Positions 27,221 to 36,838 of a stretch of 64,000 bases of DNA are shown here, piece after piece. Source of the stretch: Clostridiales bacterium (GTDB lineage: Bacteria > Bacillota_A > Clostridia > Saccharofermentanales > Saccharofermentanaceae). Location of the stretch: positions 1-64,000 of the forward strand of contig JAFYJX010000077.1 in the NCBI GenBank assembly GCA_017537905.1. Direction: 5' to 3'. Position 1 is the stretch's first letter. The number at the start of each line of letters is the position of its first letter. The position numbers and the translations under genes were made by a program. The notes under the pieces are model-generated. The model had not been told where the DNA came from and searched no databases. It saw only the letters and a list, made by a program, of their open reading frames with translations.

Positions 27221-29653
27221 ATGAAGCCTATTTTCTATGCACAGAAGAGCACATTTGAATCCGAGCGGGAATCAGAACACAGAGATCTCGCCAGAGAGAT
27301 CTGTGCCGACGGAATAGTCCTGCTCGAAAACAACGGCGTTCTCCCTATTGAAACTAACAAAGTTGCGCTTTACGGCGCAGGTGCCAGGCACACTGTTTTC
27401 GGAGGCACGGGCTCAGGAGAAAACAATCCGAGAAATAACGTCAACATCGAAGACGGCTTAAAGAATGCCTTTATCAGCATCATCAACAAAGAATGGCTCG
27501 ATGAATACGACGAGCTTTACGACAGAAAGCTTCAGACTTATAAGAAAAACCTGAAGAAAGCCATGCGCAAAGTCCCTCTGATGGAACACATGGACTATGC
27601 TGCTGATAATCCGTTCTATCTCCCTGCCGGACGCCCGGTCAACGATAACGATTATACAAATGCTGATGTTGCGATATATGTTCTGGCAAGACAGGCCGGC
27701 GAAGGCGCTGACAGAAAAGACATTCCCGGCGATTACTATGCAACCGAAGATGAGATAGCTCTGATGCGCTCGATCGTTCAGCGCTATAAGGACACTATCC
27801 TGGTTTTAAATGTCGGAGCTGTTATCGATCTTTCATTCTTAGACGAGATCAAGTTCTCAGCTGTCGTTCTTCTTATGCAGGGCGGCATGGAATCCGGAAA
27901 TGCGCTTGCAGATATCATCACAGGCAAAGTAACACCTTCAGGAAAACTTGCCGATACATGGGCATACCGTTACGAAGACTACCCTTCTTCTGATACATTC
28001 TCAGAAAGAAATCCCGAGAGATTTCAGGAAGACTACAAAGAAGGCATCTTTGTCGGTTACAGATGGTTTGACAAAAAGAAGATAAAACCAAGATACAAAT
28101 TCGGCTATGGCTTAAGCTACACCAGTTTTAAGACAGAAGTTGACTATTGCGTCAACAGAAAGACAACTGTTTCGGTCAGCGGCTGGGTCACCAACACAGG
28201 AAATAAAGCCGGAAGAGAAGTTCTGGCGCTCTATTTATCCTGCCCCGAAAACAGATTCATAAGAGAAGAAAGAATCCTTGCGGCCTTCAACAAAACTTTG
28301 CTGATAGAACCCGGTGAAAGAGACTATGTCTCTCTTAGTTTCGACTTAAGAGATTTCGCATGTTTTGATAATGAAAACCATCAGTTCTTATTAGAGCGCG
28401 GCGAATACATAGTCTATATCAACGACGATCCGCTGCTGGTAATTACGCTCGATGAAGATGCAGTTACCGAGAAAACTGATCCCATTTCACTATCAGACCG
28501 TAAGATCGACTATGTCATCCACGAAAAGAGCAACAGGACAATTCCTGAAGATGTAAGAAAGAGCAGGATCTTTTCTTCTGAGATTGAATGCTTGACCCAC
28601 AAATATAAGACACCTGATTTTGAGAGAAGCACTGAGATCGACAGGATCGTATCCAACCTCTCATATAAGGATATGAGCAAGCTCTTAGTCGGCAGGACTT
28701 ACTTTGGACCCTTCAGGCACAGGGTTTTCGGAGCTGTCGGTTACACTACATCAAAACTTTTCCATAAGGGTGTTGATGCAATGCCTATGGCTGACGGTCC
28801 TCAGGGACTTAATCTTACAAAAGTATCGACCAAGCCATGGCATAATCTTTTTGCGATCCCTACACTTCCGGAATCTCTAAGGCACGTGCATAAGATATCC
28901 AAGATCGGTACGACAAACGAAGAAAAACAGGAAAAAGAACTGTTCTACCAATACTGCACTTCATGGCCTTCAGAGACAGTTGTAGCCCAGACATGGGATG
29001 TAAATCACGCCAGATGGCTTGGAGGCGCAGTTGCAAAAGAGATGGTCGAATATGGCGTTGTCTTCTGGCTCGCGCCTGCAGTTAATATCCACAGAAATCC
29101 TCTATGCGGCAGAAACTACGAATACTATTCTGAAGATCCGCTTCTTACGGGCCTCATGGCCAAACATGTAATCAGAGGCGTTCATGACGAGGACGGATGC
29201 TATCCGACATTAAAGCATTTTGCAGCAAACAATCTGGAAACAAAGCGCAACGTCTCATCTTCTAATCTGGATGAGAGAACTCTTCGTGAGATCTATCTTA
29301 AGGCGTTCAGGATCGCAGTCAGTTACGAAGATCTCGAGGCTGTCATGTGCAGCTACAACAAGATAAACGGCATCTACACTGCCCTTAATTACGATCTTCA
29401 GACTAAGATTTTGAGAAATGAATGGGGCTTTGAAGGCATTGTCATGACCGACTGGTTCGCAACAGGCCATCACGAGAGCCTGGATGAGCTTTGCTGCAAA
29501 GCTGGAACTGATCTCATAATGCCGGGACTTCCCAATATTCCCGCAAAGATAATGAGAGCATATAAAAAAGGCCTCATATCCGGCGATGACATCGAGAGAT
29601 CTGCAAGAAGGATTATTAAACTCTCATTAATGAGCCACTTAAACAGGGATTAA
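27221..29653 (+). CDS. GH3 beta-glucosidase with reversed domain order
   Basis: The 810-residue protein has the parts of a glycoside hydrolase family 3 enzyme in a rotated order. Residues 24-260 match the usual C-terminal alpha/beta sandwich (ICADGIVLLENNGVLPI, GGMESGNALADIITGKVTPSGKLADTW). A fibronectin-III-like domain follows near 300-400 (GWVTNTGNKAGREVLALYLS). The usual N-terminal TIM barrel comes last, with MADGPQGLN, LAPAVNIHRNPLCGRNYEYYSEDP, LKHFAANNLE and the nucleophile Asp744 in GIVMTDWF. The same arrangement is known from Butyrivibrio-type rumen enzymes. No signal peptide, so it should cleave imported beta-glucosides in the cytoplasm. It starts one base after tgt and its stop overlaps the convergent gene by 4 bp. 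Confidence 0.95.
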   Translation: MKPIFYAQKSTFESERESEHRDLAREICADGIVLLENNGVLPIETNKVALYGAGARHTVFGGTGSGENNPRNNVNIEDGLKNAFISIINKEWLDEYDELYDRKLQTYKKNLKKAMRKVPLMEHMDYAADNPFYLPAGRPVNDNDYTNADVAIYVLARQAGEGADRKDIPGDYYATEDEIALMRSIVQRYKDTILVLNVGAVIDLSFLDEIKFSAVVLLMQGGMESGNALADIITGKVTPSGKLADTWAYRYEDYPSSDTFSERNPERFQEDYKEGIFVGYRWFDKKKIKPRYKFGYGLSYTSFKTEVDYCVNRKTTVSVSGWVTNTGNKAGREVLALYLSCPENRFIREERILAAFNKTLLIEPGERDYVSLSFDLRDFACFDNENHQFLLERGEYIVYINDDPLLVITLDEDAVTEKTDPISLSDRKIDYVIHEKSNRTIPEDVRKSRIFSSEIECLTHKYKTPDFERSTEIDRIVSNLSYKDMSKLLVGRTYFGPFRHRVFGAVGYTTSKLFHKGVDAMPMADGPQGLNLTKVSTKPWHNLFAIPTLPESLRHVHKISKIGTTNEEKQEKELFYQYCTSWPSETVVAQTWDVNHARWLGGAVAKEMVEYGVVFWLAPAVNIHRNPLCGRNYEYYSEDPLLTGLMAKHVIRGVHDEDGCYPTLKHFAANNLETKRNVSSSNLDERTLREIYLKAFRIAVSYEDLEAVMCSYNKINGIYTALNYDLQTKILRNEWGFEGIVMTDWFATGHHESLDELCCKAGTDLIMPGLPNIPAKIMRAYKKGLISGDDIERSARRIIKLSLMSHLNRD

Positions 29654-30192
29654 CCGTTAAGTTTAAGCGTAACGGCAGAGAGATTTCCGCACTTAAGCTG
29701 AGTCTGGTCAGAGATGCGCCTGACCATCATATACATCCAGTCGCTGCAGGAATCTGAAACAAGAGCATCTGCAAGCACGCCTTCATCAGTCAGATACTTA
29801 AAAAACTTCGCAGTGCCAACTACGATCTTATCGTCCTTACTCATTCCGAAAAAGCCGTTGGGAAGGACCTTTATCTGGCCGTCCTTGATGATCTTCGCAT
29901 AAACACCGCCGCGTCTGTAGCACTCAACACCGTTGTTCAGGACTCGTAAAATGAGATATTCGGATTCTTCGTCCAGGCAGTCGTCAAAGTCGGCAGAAAG
30001 ATAATCTATGCTCCTTCCGCCCTCTTCACTGTTTAAGATCTCTGAGAATAACAGCGCCTGGCTCTTCGGAGCCGTAGCGAGATTGCTTCCGAAAAAGATG
30101 GCAACAGTCAGATTCGGAACGAGCCTTAAGAAAACCTCGTCCTGATAATCAAGAGCATCACCCCTGTGCTTAAATGTGTAATACTCTATCAC
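29650..30192 (-). CDS. Small protein resembling a PP2C domain without catalytic residues
   Basis: This 180-residue protein overlaps the PP2C gene by 4 bp (ATGA) and resembles it at both ends. FKHRGDALDYQDEVFL lines up with the FHERGKRGNQEDSVYI strand of the phosphatase, and the terminal CGNLSAVTLKL lines up with QDNYSAIVIKM. Where PP2C enzymes have the metal-binding DGMGG this protein has FGSNLA, and the late DG and DN aspartates are absent or replaced (GN). It therefore looks like a shortened, inactive PP2C relative, perhaps a regulator of its neighbour. This is my reading by eye; a distant or chance resemblance is possible. The gene itself is supported by coupling and length. Confidence 0.65.
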   Translation of the reverse strand: MIEYYTFKHRGDALDYQDEVFLRLVPNLTVAIFFGSNLATAPKSQALLFSEILNSEEGGRSIDYLSADFDDCLDEESEYLILRVLNNGVECYRRGGVYAKIIKDGQIKVLPNGFFGMSKDDKIVVGTAKFFKYLTDEGVLADALVSDSCSDWMYMMVRRISDQTQLKCGNLSAVTLKLNG

Positions 30193-31085
30193 ACAAAGCT
30201 CCTTCTCATCTTGATGACTATCGCAGAATAATTATCCTGTCTGGGATTCTTACTCGCCTTAACGCCATACTTTATAGTCCTTGCGATACCTGTCGCATTC
30301 TGATCGAAATGAATATGGTTAGCGATACGGTTCATCGGCATGGAATCCGTAACTCCGTCAGAACATACGATAATGATATCATTGTCGATCAGCTTCATCG
30401 GTTTTGATGTCACCTGCACATTGCACTTATGGTTACCGATAAAATCAGTAAGACCTCTGGCCCTTGAATCCTTATAAGCATCAACAGAATCGATTCCGCC
30501 TTCAGCGGACTTCTTGATCATGACAGCCGCATAATTCTGCTTACTGTTAAGAAGCGTTGCACGGTTATTTCTGATCAGAACGATATTACTGTCACCCAAG
30601 CTGTAGAAATTAAGAAGGTCATCGAAAATATGAACCATGACAAGCGTCGCACCGGCGCTTAAATGGAAATCCTCATACACCTGATCGGAAACATCGGATA
30701 TAAACTTCGCATTATCAGACTGGGCATCAAATTTAAATGGAAAACGATCGCGAAGTGAATCAGTCACAAACTTGGATACGACTTCACCGTTAAGGAGTCC
30801 GCCCATTCCGTCGGAACAGGCAGCAACGAGGCCTGACTCCTCGAGCTTTTCGAGCGGCGAGATATATACGGAATCTTCCTGATTGCCTCTCTTGCCGCGC
30901 TCGTGGAAATATGCGACATCGCAAACAAGCTTAAGCTTATCCTTATGCTTGTTGCTGTATTTATATGTCTTGATGAGCGCATAAAGTGCGATCGCAACGA
31001 ACGAAACAAAGCCAACCGCAAAGAGCACCAGTGCTACGCGAAGTGCAAATACAGTATCGTCTGACAAAATAGAAAAATCGTACAT
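30189..31085 (-). CDS. Membrane-anchored PP2C-family protein phosphatase
   Basis: The 298-residue protein has an N-terminal membrane helix near 14-38 and then a PPM/PP2C phosphatase domain. Metal and phosphate ligands are visible: Arg67 with Glu71-Asp72 (RGNQEDS), Asp92 and Gly93 in SDGMGG, GATLV near 145-149, GDS at 164-166, Asp243 in CSDGVTD, and Asp284-Asn285 in DNYSAIVIK. Such enzymes remove phosphate from Ser/Thr of proteins, often opposing a Hanks-type kinase, but no kinase is in the window. The domain is on the cytoplasmic side if the short N-terminus is outside. No Shine-Dalgarno sequence is seen before the ATG. It precedes the PP2C-like small protein with a 4-bp overlap. Confidence 0.93.
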   Translation of the reverse strand: MYDFSILSDDTVFALRVALVLFAVGFVSFVAIALYALIKTYKYSNKHKDKLKLVCDVAYFHERGKRGNQEDSVYISPLEKLEESGLVAACSDGMGGLLNGEVVSKFVTDSLRDRFPFKFDAQSDNAKFISDVSDQVYEDFHLSAGATLVMVHIFDDLLNFYSLGDSNIVLIRNNRATLLNSKQNYAAVMIKKSAEGGIDSVDAYKDSRARGLTDFIGNHKCNVQVTSKPMKLIDNDIIIVCSDGVTDSMPMNRIANHIHFDQNATGIARTIKYGVKASKNPRQDNYSAIVIKMRRSFV

Positions 31086-31154
31086 TGCTTAATTAAATAT
31101 CTGTTGGCCGGCCTGTTCGTACTACTCTTCTATTCTAACTCAATTTGCCCGAGA

Positions 31155-32057
31155 TTATTCAGCGTTTTCTGTGGAAGGCTCTTTATCAACTGCAACATAC
31201 CTGTCAATGAGCTGGCCGGTATAGAAAGCAAGGCCGTACTGGACCCAGGCTATAACAACGAACGAATACAGGAATACGAATATGCCAAGCGTAGTATAAG
31301 AAGCTGACATGAGCAAGACAAAAGGAATAACGATATAGAAAAGCGCTACAACTATCCCAAGAGTAAGACATGGGCCGAATCTTAACAGAATAAACAAAAC
31401 GGCATTCTTATAGATCTTCCCAAGCTTAAGGTCCGTTGAAACCATCAGGTTATAAGCAAAATTCTGTACGAGAATAAAAGCGATATAGATAACACAGAAT
31501 ATCGTGCCGATGATGATTCCTGCATCAGTTTTGGTGTTCAAATAAAAACTCACTGCAAGAATGATTACAGCAGAGAAAAACATTCCGATAAACATTGAAG
31601 CCAGACCCTTTTTCCAATTCTCTTTAAGGCCGGTCTTAAAGCTTCCGAATAAGGATACGGATGTGCCGTTCCTTATGTCCTTATAAACATGAGCAAATCC
31701 TGCCTGAAACGGCCCTACGCAGATAAGAAGACTTGCTACCATTGAAATGACGAAGAACACAAAAAGCAAAGACAAAAGCTGATATGAAACTACATTTGTA
31801 ACAGCAGGCGTTGTCGCACCTTCAGCAGATGGGACGGATATAAACTTATTAAGATCAAACGCGTTTATAAGCCCATGAAGAAAAACGTCGCCGTAGAAAA
31901 ATGCGATCACTAATGCAGGAATGTTAAACAGGATAAACAGGGCATTTACAGCCATCAGCCTTACCAGATGATTCCATCCTGAAATAAAGAAATGAGCAAA
32001 AGGACCTTTTGCTCTTTCTTCAAAATCAATGCTGTTATCCTTCTTGTTCTGATCCAT
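31155..32057 (-). CDS. DUF624 (YesL-like) membrane protein
   Basis: The 300-residue protein has six hydrophobic helices and the family motif in its middle: CVGPFQAGFAHVYKDIRNGT followed by SLFGSFKTGLKENWKKGL. This matches DUF624/YesL proteins, membrane proteins of unknown role frequently found beside carbohydrate ABC transporters in Firmicutes. Here no such transporter is near; the gene begins one base after the trmFO stop and precedes the PP2C gene by 69 bp. The extracellular loop between helices 2 and 3 is longer than in YesL. Function unknown. Confidence 0.82.
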   Translation of the reverse strand: MDQNKKDNSIDFEERAKGPFAHFFISGWNHLVRLMAVNALFILFNIPALVIAFFYGDVFLHGLINAFDLNKFISVPSAEGATTPAVTNVVSYQLLSLLFVFFVISMVASLLICVGPFQAGFAHVYKDIRNGTSVSLFGSFKTGLKENWKKGLASMFIGMFFSAVIILAVSFYLNTKTDAGIIIGTIFCVIYIAFILVQNFAYNLMVSTDLKLGKIYKNAVLFILLRFGPCLTLGIVVALFYIVIPFVLLMSASYTTLGIFVFLYSFVVIAWVQYGLAFYTGQLIDRYVAVDKEPSTENAE

Positions 32058-32058
32058 A

Positions 32059-33402
32059 TTATTCAGTAAGTTTGGCTACGCTTTCTTCAAATGCTTTAAG
32101 GTGCTCTAATGCCCTGTCTGCAAGAGCATTATTCTTATCCTTCTTGGCAGTCTTGCCCTTAAATCTGCCTTCAATGGGACTTACGATTCCGAAGTTGGCA
32201 TTCATAGGCTGGAACTTCTTGATGTGAGGATCTGAAACATAGAGCGCCATTGAACCGATTACAGTGCAAGCGTCAGGCTCATATTCCGGCTCTATTCCCA
32301 AAGCTCTCTGAGCAGCATAGAATCCAGCGACAAATCCGGATGCCGTAGATTCGATATATCCTTCAACGCCAGTGATCTGACCTGCAAAGAAAATATCAGG
32401 CTTAGCCCTTAAGCTGTAGTGAGATGACAGATACAATGGCGAATTAAGGAATGTATTACGGTGCATAACGCCGTATCTGGTATACTCTGCATTTTCGAGA
32501 CCGGGGATCATGCCGAAGACGCGCTTCTGCTCAGCCCACTTAAGTCTTGTCTGGAATCCGACAAGGTTATACATAGTCTTGGCTCTGTCATCCTGTCTTA
32601 ACTGGAGATTCGCATAAGGCTCTTTTCCGGTCGCCGGATCGATAAGTCCGACTCCTTTCAGAGGCCCGAACCTCATCGTATCAACGCCTCTTTGAGCCAT
32701 AACCTCTATTGGCATACAGCCCTCAAAAACGATCTCCCTGTCAAAGTTCTTGACCTCTGCCCTCTCGGCATTAACAAGTTCTTCCCTGAAAGCGAGATAC
32801 TGTTCCTTGGTCATCGGGCAGTTGATATAGTCATCTCCGCCCTTGCCGTATCTGGAAGCTCTGAAAGCCTTGGTCATATCGATCGATTCGCCGGTAACGA
32901 TAGGTGCGGCACTGTCAAAGAAATGAAGTCCTGATGTATCACCCGTTACTCTTAAGATATCTTCGAAAAGCTCACCTTCCGTAAGAGGCCCCGTCGCAAC
33001 GATAACGATACCGTCTTCAGGAATCTTCGTTACCTCGCCGGGAATTACCTCAATAAGCGGATTATTCTTAATTGATTCGGTTATATATCCTGAGAACTCG
33101 TCCCTGTCTACAGCTAATGCGCCGCCAGCGGGAATCGCACTCTTATCTGCAGCTTCCATGATGAGGGAGCCCAAATGCCTTAATTCCTCTTTTAAAAGGC
33201 CGATGGCATTTTCCCTGGCTGCAGCTCTCAAAGAGTTGCTGCATACCAATTCGGCGAAATTCTCAGAATGATGCGCAGGACTGTATTTAACAGGCTTCAT
33301 CTCATAAAGCTTTACATGAACACCGGCCCTGGCGCAGATATTTGCTGCCTCAGAGCCTGCGAGTCCTGCACCGATTATAGTAACAGTCGGATTATTCTTC
33401 AT
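32059..33402 (-). CDS. trmFO: Folate/FAD-dependent tRNA (uracil-54-C5)-methyltransferase
   Basis: With the ATG at 33402, which overlaps the topA end by 11 bp, the product is 447 residues and starts [20 protein letters not shown], the FAD-binding start of TrmFO. The conserved [17 protein letters not shown] and [14 protein letters not shown] contain the two catalytic cysteines, and DINFGI-type C-terminal sequence ([17 protein letters not shown]) closes the fold. The enzyme uses methylenetetrahydrofolate and FADH2 to make ribothymidine 54 in tRNA. The topA-trmFO order with dprA upstream is the common Firmicutes arrangement. Confidence 0.97.
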   Translation of the reverse strand: MKNNPTVTIIGAGLAGSEAANICARAGVHVKLYEMKPVKYSPAHHSENFAELVCSNSLRAAARENAIGLLKEELRHLGSLIMEAADKSAIPAGGALAVDRDEFSGYITESIKNNPLIEVIPGEVTKIPEDGIVIVATGPLTEGELFEDILRVTGDTSGLHFFDSAAPIVTGESIDMTKAFRASRYGKGGDDYINCPMTKEQYLAFREELVNAERAEVKNFDREIVFEGCMPIEVMAQRGVDTMRFGPLKGVGLIDPATGKEPYANLQLRQDDRAKTMYNLVGFQTRLKWAEQKRVFGMIPGLENAEYTRYGVMHRNTFLNSPLYLSSHYSLRAKPDIFFAGQITGVEGYIESTASGFVAGFYAAQRALGIEPEYEPDACTVIGSMALYVSDPHIKKFQPMNANFGIVSPIEGRFKGKTAKKDKNNALADRALEHLKAFEESVAKLTE

Positions 33403-35551
33403 CTTCACTCTTCTTGTCTGAAGACTTTCTGCTCTTTCTGGCATTAGATACACAATCCTTGTTAGAGCATCTGGGATATGCCTTCTTGCCGAAGTGCTTC
33501 AAAACCATGTAGCTGCCGCACTCAGGACAGAACTTGCCTTCGATAGGAAGATCCCATGAGATGAAATCGCAGTTAGGATCAGAACCCTGTTTGTCACATG
33601 TATAGAATGACTTATTCTTATACTTCTTGGACTTATGAACGAGCAGTCCGGATCCGCACTTAGGGCATGTGCCCTTTGCATATACGACGATATTCTTTGT
33701 ATAGTTACACTCAGGGAAGTTAGAGCATGCAATGAACTTGCCGTATCTGCCTTCCTTATAAACGAGCTCAGCGCCGCACTGCGGGCAGACTTCGCCGGTC
33801 TTCTCAGGCTCGAAAGTGATCTTATCGATAGATTCCTGAGCAGCCTTGATCTGAGTATTGAATTCAGGATAGAAAACATGAAGAACATGTTCCCAGTCTT
33901 CCTTGCCTTCTTCAACTTCGTCGAGCTTTGTCTCCATATCAGCTGTGAATGAGAGATCAACTATCTCGCTGAAATTCTCAGAGAGCATATTAGTTACGAT
34001 CTTACCGAGATCAGTTATCTGCAGGAGTCTGCCGTTCTTCTCGATATACTTACGGTCTAGAATAGTAGAGATAGTAGGAGCATATGTGGAAGGTCTGCCG
34101 ATTCCGTATTCTTCCAAAGCCTTAATAAGTGTAGCTTCTGTATAGTGCGGAGGCGGTGTTGTGAACTTCTGTAATGACTTAAGATCCAAAAGCTCAAGCT
34201 TCATGCCGTCTTCAAGAGGCGGAATGATAGCCTTGCCGTCAGAATCATCAGACTTATTCTGGTCTTCAGCAATATCATCGTAAAGAACGAGGAATCCCTT
34301 AAAAGTAACAGTCTCGCCTGTTGCTCTGAATACTCTGTTATTGCAGGAAGCCTGGCATGTAACTGTATCGAGCTTACATGCAGCCATCTGTGTTGCAAGG
34401 AATCTGTCCCAGATAAGCTGGTAGAGCTTGTACTGATCGTTAGTAAGAGAAGATCTGATATCTCTGGGATCCAGATCAAAGTGTGTAGGTCTTATAGCTT
34501 CGTGAGCATCCTGTGCGGAATTCTTATTCTTATACTGTCTCTTGTACTGTGAGCAGTATTCAGCGCCGAAACGCTCCTTGATGATGTCCTTTGCAGCTGC
34601 AACTGCTTCTTCGGAAATACGGACAGAGTCTGTTCTGATATAGGATACGAGAGCTGTCTGTCCCTGACCTGCGATCTCAACGCCTTCGTAGAGCTGCTGT
34701 GCAATGGACATTGTCTTCTTGGACGAGAAGCCGAGTCTCTTGGACGCTTCCTGCTGCAATGTAGATGTCGTGAACGGCGGATAAGGATTTCTCTCCTTCT
34801 TGCCCTTCTTAACGGAATCGACAATCAGGGGACCTGAACCGACTGCATCAAGTACTTCCTGAGCATCCTCAAGGCACTTCAAGTCATCTTTCTTAACCTT
34901 GTCACCGTCTGCAATACCGTAATAACCGAGGATGAACTTATCGGAATTCTTGCCGGGTGTTACGAGAGCCTTGATAAGCCAGTATTCTTCTGGCTTAAAA
35001 GCGTCGATCTCAGCGTCACGGTCCATAACGATCTTTGTAGCTACAGACTGAACTCTGCCTGCAGAAAGGCCCTTACGGATCTTCTTCCAGAGAAGCGGGC
35101 TTAATTCATAGCCAACCAGTCTGTCCAGGATTCTTCTGGCCTGCTGTGCGTTAGCGAGATTCATGTTGATGGTTCTGGGATTCTTGATAGCTTCCTGAAC
35201 TGCTGACTTAGTGATCTCGTTAAATGTGATCCTGCACTTTGAATCAGGATCGATCTTAAGTACTTTGGCCAAGTGCCAAGCAATTGCTTCACCCTCGCGG
35301 TCAGGGTCGGTCGCGAGCAGTATCTCATCGGCATCAGCTGCCAAGAGCTTAAGATCTCTTACGACCTTCTCCTTTCCCTTCATGGTTATGTACAAAGGTT
35401 TGAAGTTATTCTTAACATCAACACCGAGATTACCTGAAGGTAAATCCCTGATATGTCCTAAAGATGCTGAAATGATATAATCGCTTCCAAGATATCTGCC
35501 TATAGTCTTTGACTTGGCAGGAGACTCAACAATGACTAATTTCTTGCCCAT
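33392..35551 (-). CDS. topA: DNA topoisomerase I
   Basis: The start at 35551 gives [22 protein letters not shown], the invariant TOPRIM beginning, with GAGGGG upstream; 16 earlier open codons overlap dprA and are unlikely to be used. The 719-residue enzyme has the [18 protein letters not shown] motif, SAGRVQSVA, the catalytic tyrosine in [24 protein letters not shown], and three C-terminal zinc ribbons beginning [16 protein letters not shown] and CPECGSYM. It relaxes negative supercoils. It sits between dprA (40 bp upstream) and trmFO (11-bp overlap). The tail [14 protein letters not shown] is charged. Confidence 0.98.
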   Translation of the reverse strand: MGKKLVIVESPAKSKTIGRYLGSDYIISASLGHIRDLPSGNLGVDVKNNFKPLYITMKGKEKVVRDLKLLAADADEILLATDPDREGEAIAWHLAKVLKIDPDSKCRITFNEITKSAVQEAIKNPRTINMNLANAQQARRILDRLVGYELSPLLWKKIRKGLSAGRVQSVATKIVMDRDAEIDAFKPEEYWLIKALVTPGKNSDKFILGYYGIADGDKVKKDDLKCLEDAQEVLDAVGSGPLIVDSVKKGKKERNPYPPFTTSTLQQEASKRLGFSSKKTMSIAQQLYEGVEIAGQGQTALVSYIRTDSVRISEEAVAAAKDIIKERFGAEYCSQYKRQYKNKNSAQDAHEAIRPTHFDLDPRDIRSSLTNDQYKLYQLIWDRFLATQMAACKLDTVTCQASCNNRVFRATGETVTFKGFLVLYDDIAEDQNKSDDSDGKAIIPPLEDGMKLELLDLKSLQKFTTPPPHYTEATLIKALEEYGIGRPSTYAPTISTILDRKYIEKNGRLLQITDLGKIVTNMLSENFSEIVDLSFTADMETKLDEVEEGKEDWEHVLHVFYPEFNTQIKAAQESIDKITFEPEKTGEVCPQCGAELVYKEGRYGKFIACSNFPECNYTKNIVVYAKGTCPKCGSGLLVHKSKKYKNKSFYTCDKQGSDPNCDFISWDLPIEGKFCPECGSYMVLKHFGKKAYPRCSNKDCVSNARKSRKSSDKKSEDEE

Positions 35552-35591
35552 AAGGTGCCCCTCTATATTTTTAATTAAAAATATATCATCA

Positions 35592-36836
35592 TTATACAAA
35601 TGTCAACGAGTACTTACCCTTTTCCTGACAAACTGTCCCATTAAGCTCTAAGTCCGTCAAAAGGCTTGAAACCTTATAAAACGGGAGCATCGTTACCTTG
35701 CATAACTCATCCGCACAAAGCGGCTTTAATGACAATGCGTCAGTCATTATCAACTTCCAGTTCTCATCAGTCAATACATCAGGTCTGACCTTGGCAAGCT
35801 CCCTTAATGCTCCGATATCGACCTTTTTATCAAACTCTTCATTATCGTTCTCCTCGAAAACTACTTCCCCCGGACAATCCATTCCCATCCGCTTATACAT
35901 AATAGATCTCGTAACGCTGTCTATCACACTTTCTGAACCCAGCAGAACATTTCCGCCGTCTTCAAGAAGCTTTAACCCGCCAATAGCGTTCTCATAGTAT
36001 ATGTTATTCGGCAGCACAAATACTTCTTTTCCCTGATTGGCCGCAAAAGACGCTGTATGAAGCGTTCCTGACACAGAACCCGCTTCCATGATAAGCGTGC
36101 AGTCCGACAGCCCCGCTATCAGCCTGTTTCTCGATGGAAAGTATTGTTTCAGGGGCTGCTGGCCCGGCGGCATCTCGGAAATAATGAGGCCGTTCCTGCT
36201 TATAAGATCGTAGATATCCTTATTCTTCGGCGGATATATGTTATCGACACCGCCTGCAAGTATTGCTACTGTACCGCCCTTTGTATTAACAGACGATAAA
36301 TGGGCCTGCCTGTCGATACCGTAGGCCATTCCGGATACGATCGTCACGCCCTTCTCGCCAAGCTCCCTGCATATCTGGTCAGTAGCGTATTGTGAATATT
36401 TGCTGGGGCTTCTGGAACCTACTACAGCCACCGAACCTTTAAACGTCATTGAATCAATAAGCGAATAATCACCCCTGACATAAAAGACCTGAGGCATTCC
36501 GCTTAAGACTTTCCAGTTATAGGGATAAATCTTATCTAAGACCGATACAACTCCAATGCTGTTTACGGTCGCGATCTTAATGTAGTTATCGACTATCTTT
36601 TCGATATTTCCAAAAGACTCCAGGAGCCTCTTTATCCTCAGGACAGAATCAGGCTTAAGTTTAAATTCTTCCTTTACAACACGCTTTAAGACATCCTTAT
36701 CGTAGAGGTCCTTATAACTCTTGATTGCACCATTATCCTTAAGATCGCACAGCGTCCTGTATGAAATATCGGTATTGAGCATAACGGCAGAATAGAACAG
36801 ATCATCTCTTCTGGCTTCAACATTATTGATCCTCAT
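35592..36836 (-). CDS. dprA: DNA-processing protein DprA
   Basis: The 414-residue protein has an N-terminal helical region, a Rossmann-like core with AVVGSRSPSKYSQYA at 137-151, VSGMAYGIDRQAH at 167-179, LAGGVDNIYPPKN and MEAGSVSGTLHTASFA, and a C-terminal winged-helix part ending in LELNGTVCQEKGKYSL. DprA binds single-stranded DNA and loads RecA on incoming DNA in transformation; orthologues also occur in species with no known competence. It lies two bases after comM and before topA, the usual grouping. Confidence 0.95.
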   Translation of the reverse strand: MRINNVEARRDDLFYSAVMLNTDISYRTLCDLKDNGAIKSYKDLYDKDVLKRVVKEEFKLKPDSVLRIKRLLESFGNIEKIVDNYIKIATVNSIGVVSVLDKIYPYNWKVLSGMPQVFYVRGDYSLIDSMTFKGSVAVVGSRSPSKYSQYATDQICRELGEKGVTIVSGMAYGIDRQAHLSSVNTKGGTVAILAGGVDNIYPPKNKDIYDLISRNGLIISEMPPGQQPLKQYFPSRNRLIAGLSDCTLIMEAGSVSGTLHTASFAANQGKEVFVLPNNIYYENAIGGLKLLEDGGNVLLGSESVIDSVTRSIMYKRMGMDCPGEVVFEENDNEEFDKKVDIGALRELAKVRPDVLTDENWKLIMTDALSLKPLCADELCKVTMLPFYKVSSLLTDLELNGTVCQEKGKYSLTFV

Positions 36837-36838
36837 AG

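Noticed and set aside
29654..29675. CCGTTA/TAACGG inverted repeat at the GH3 end
   Set aside because: Short arms, inside the coding end of the minus-strand gene and without a T-run, so not called as a terminator.
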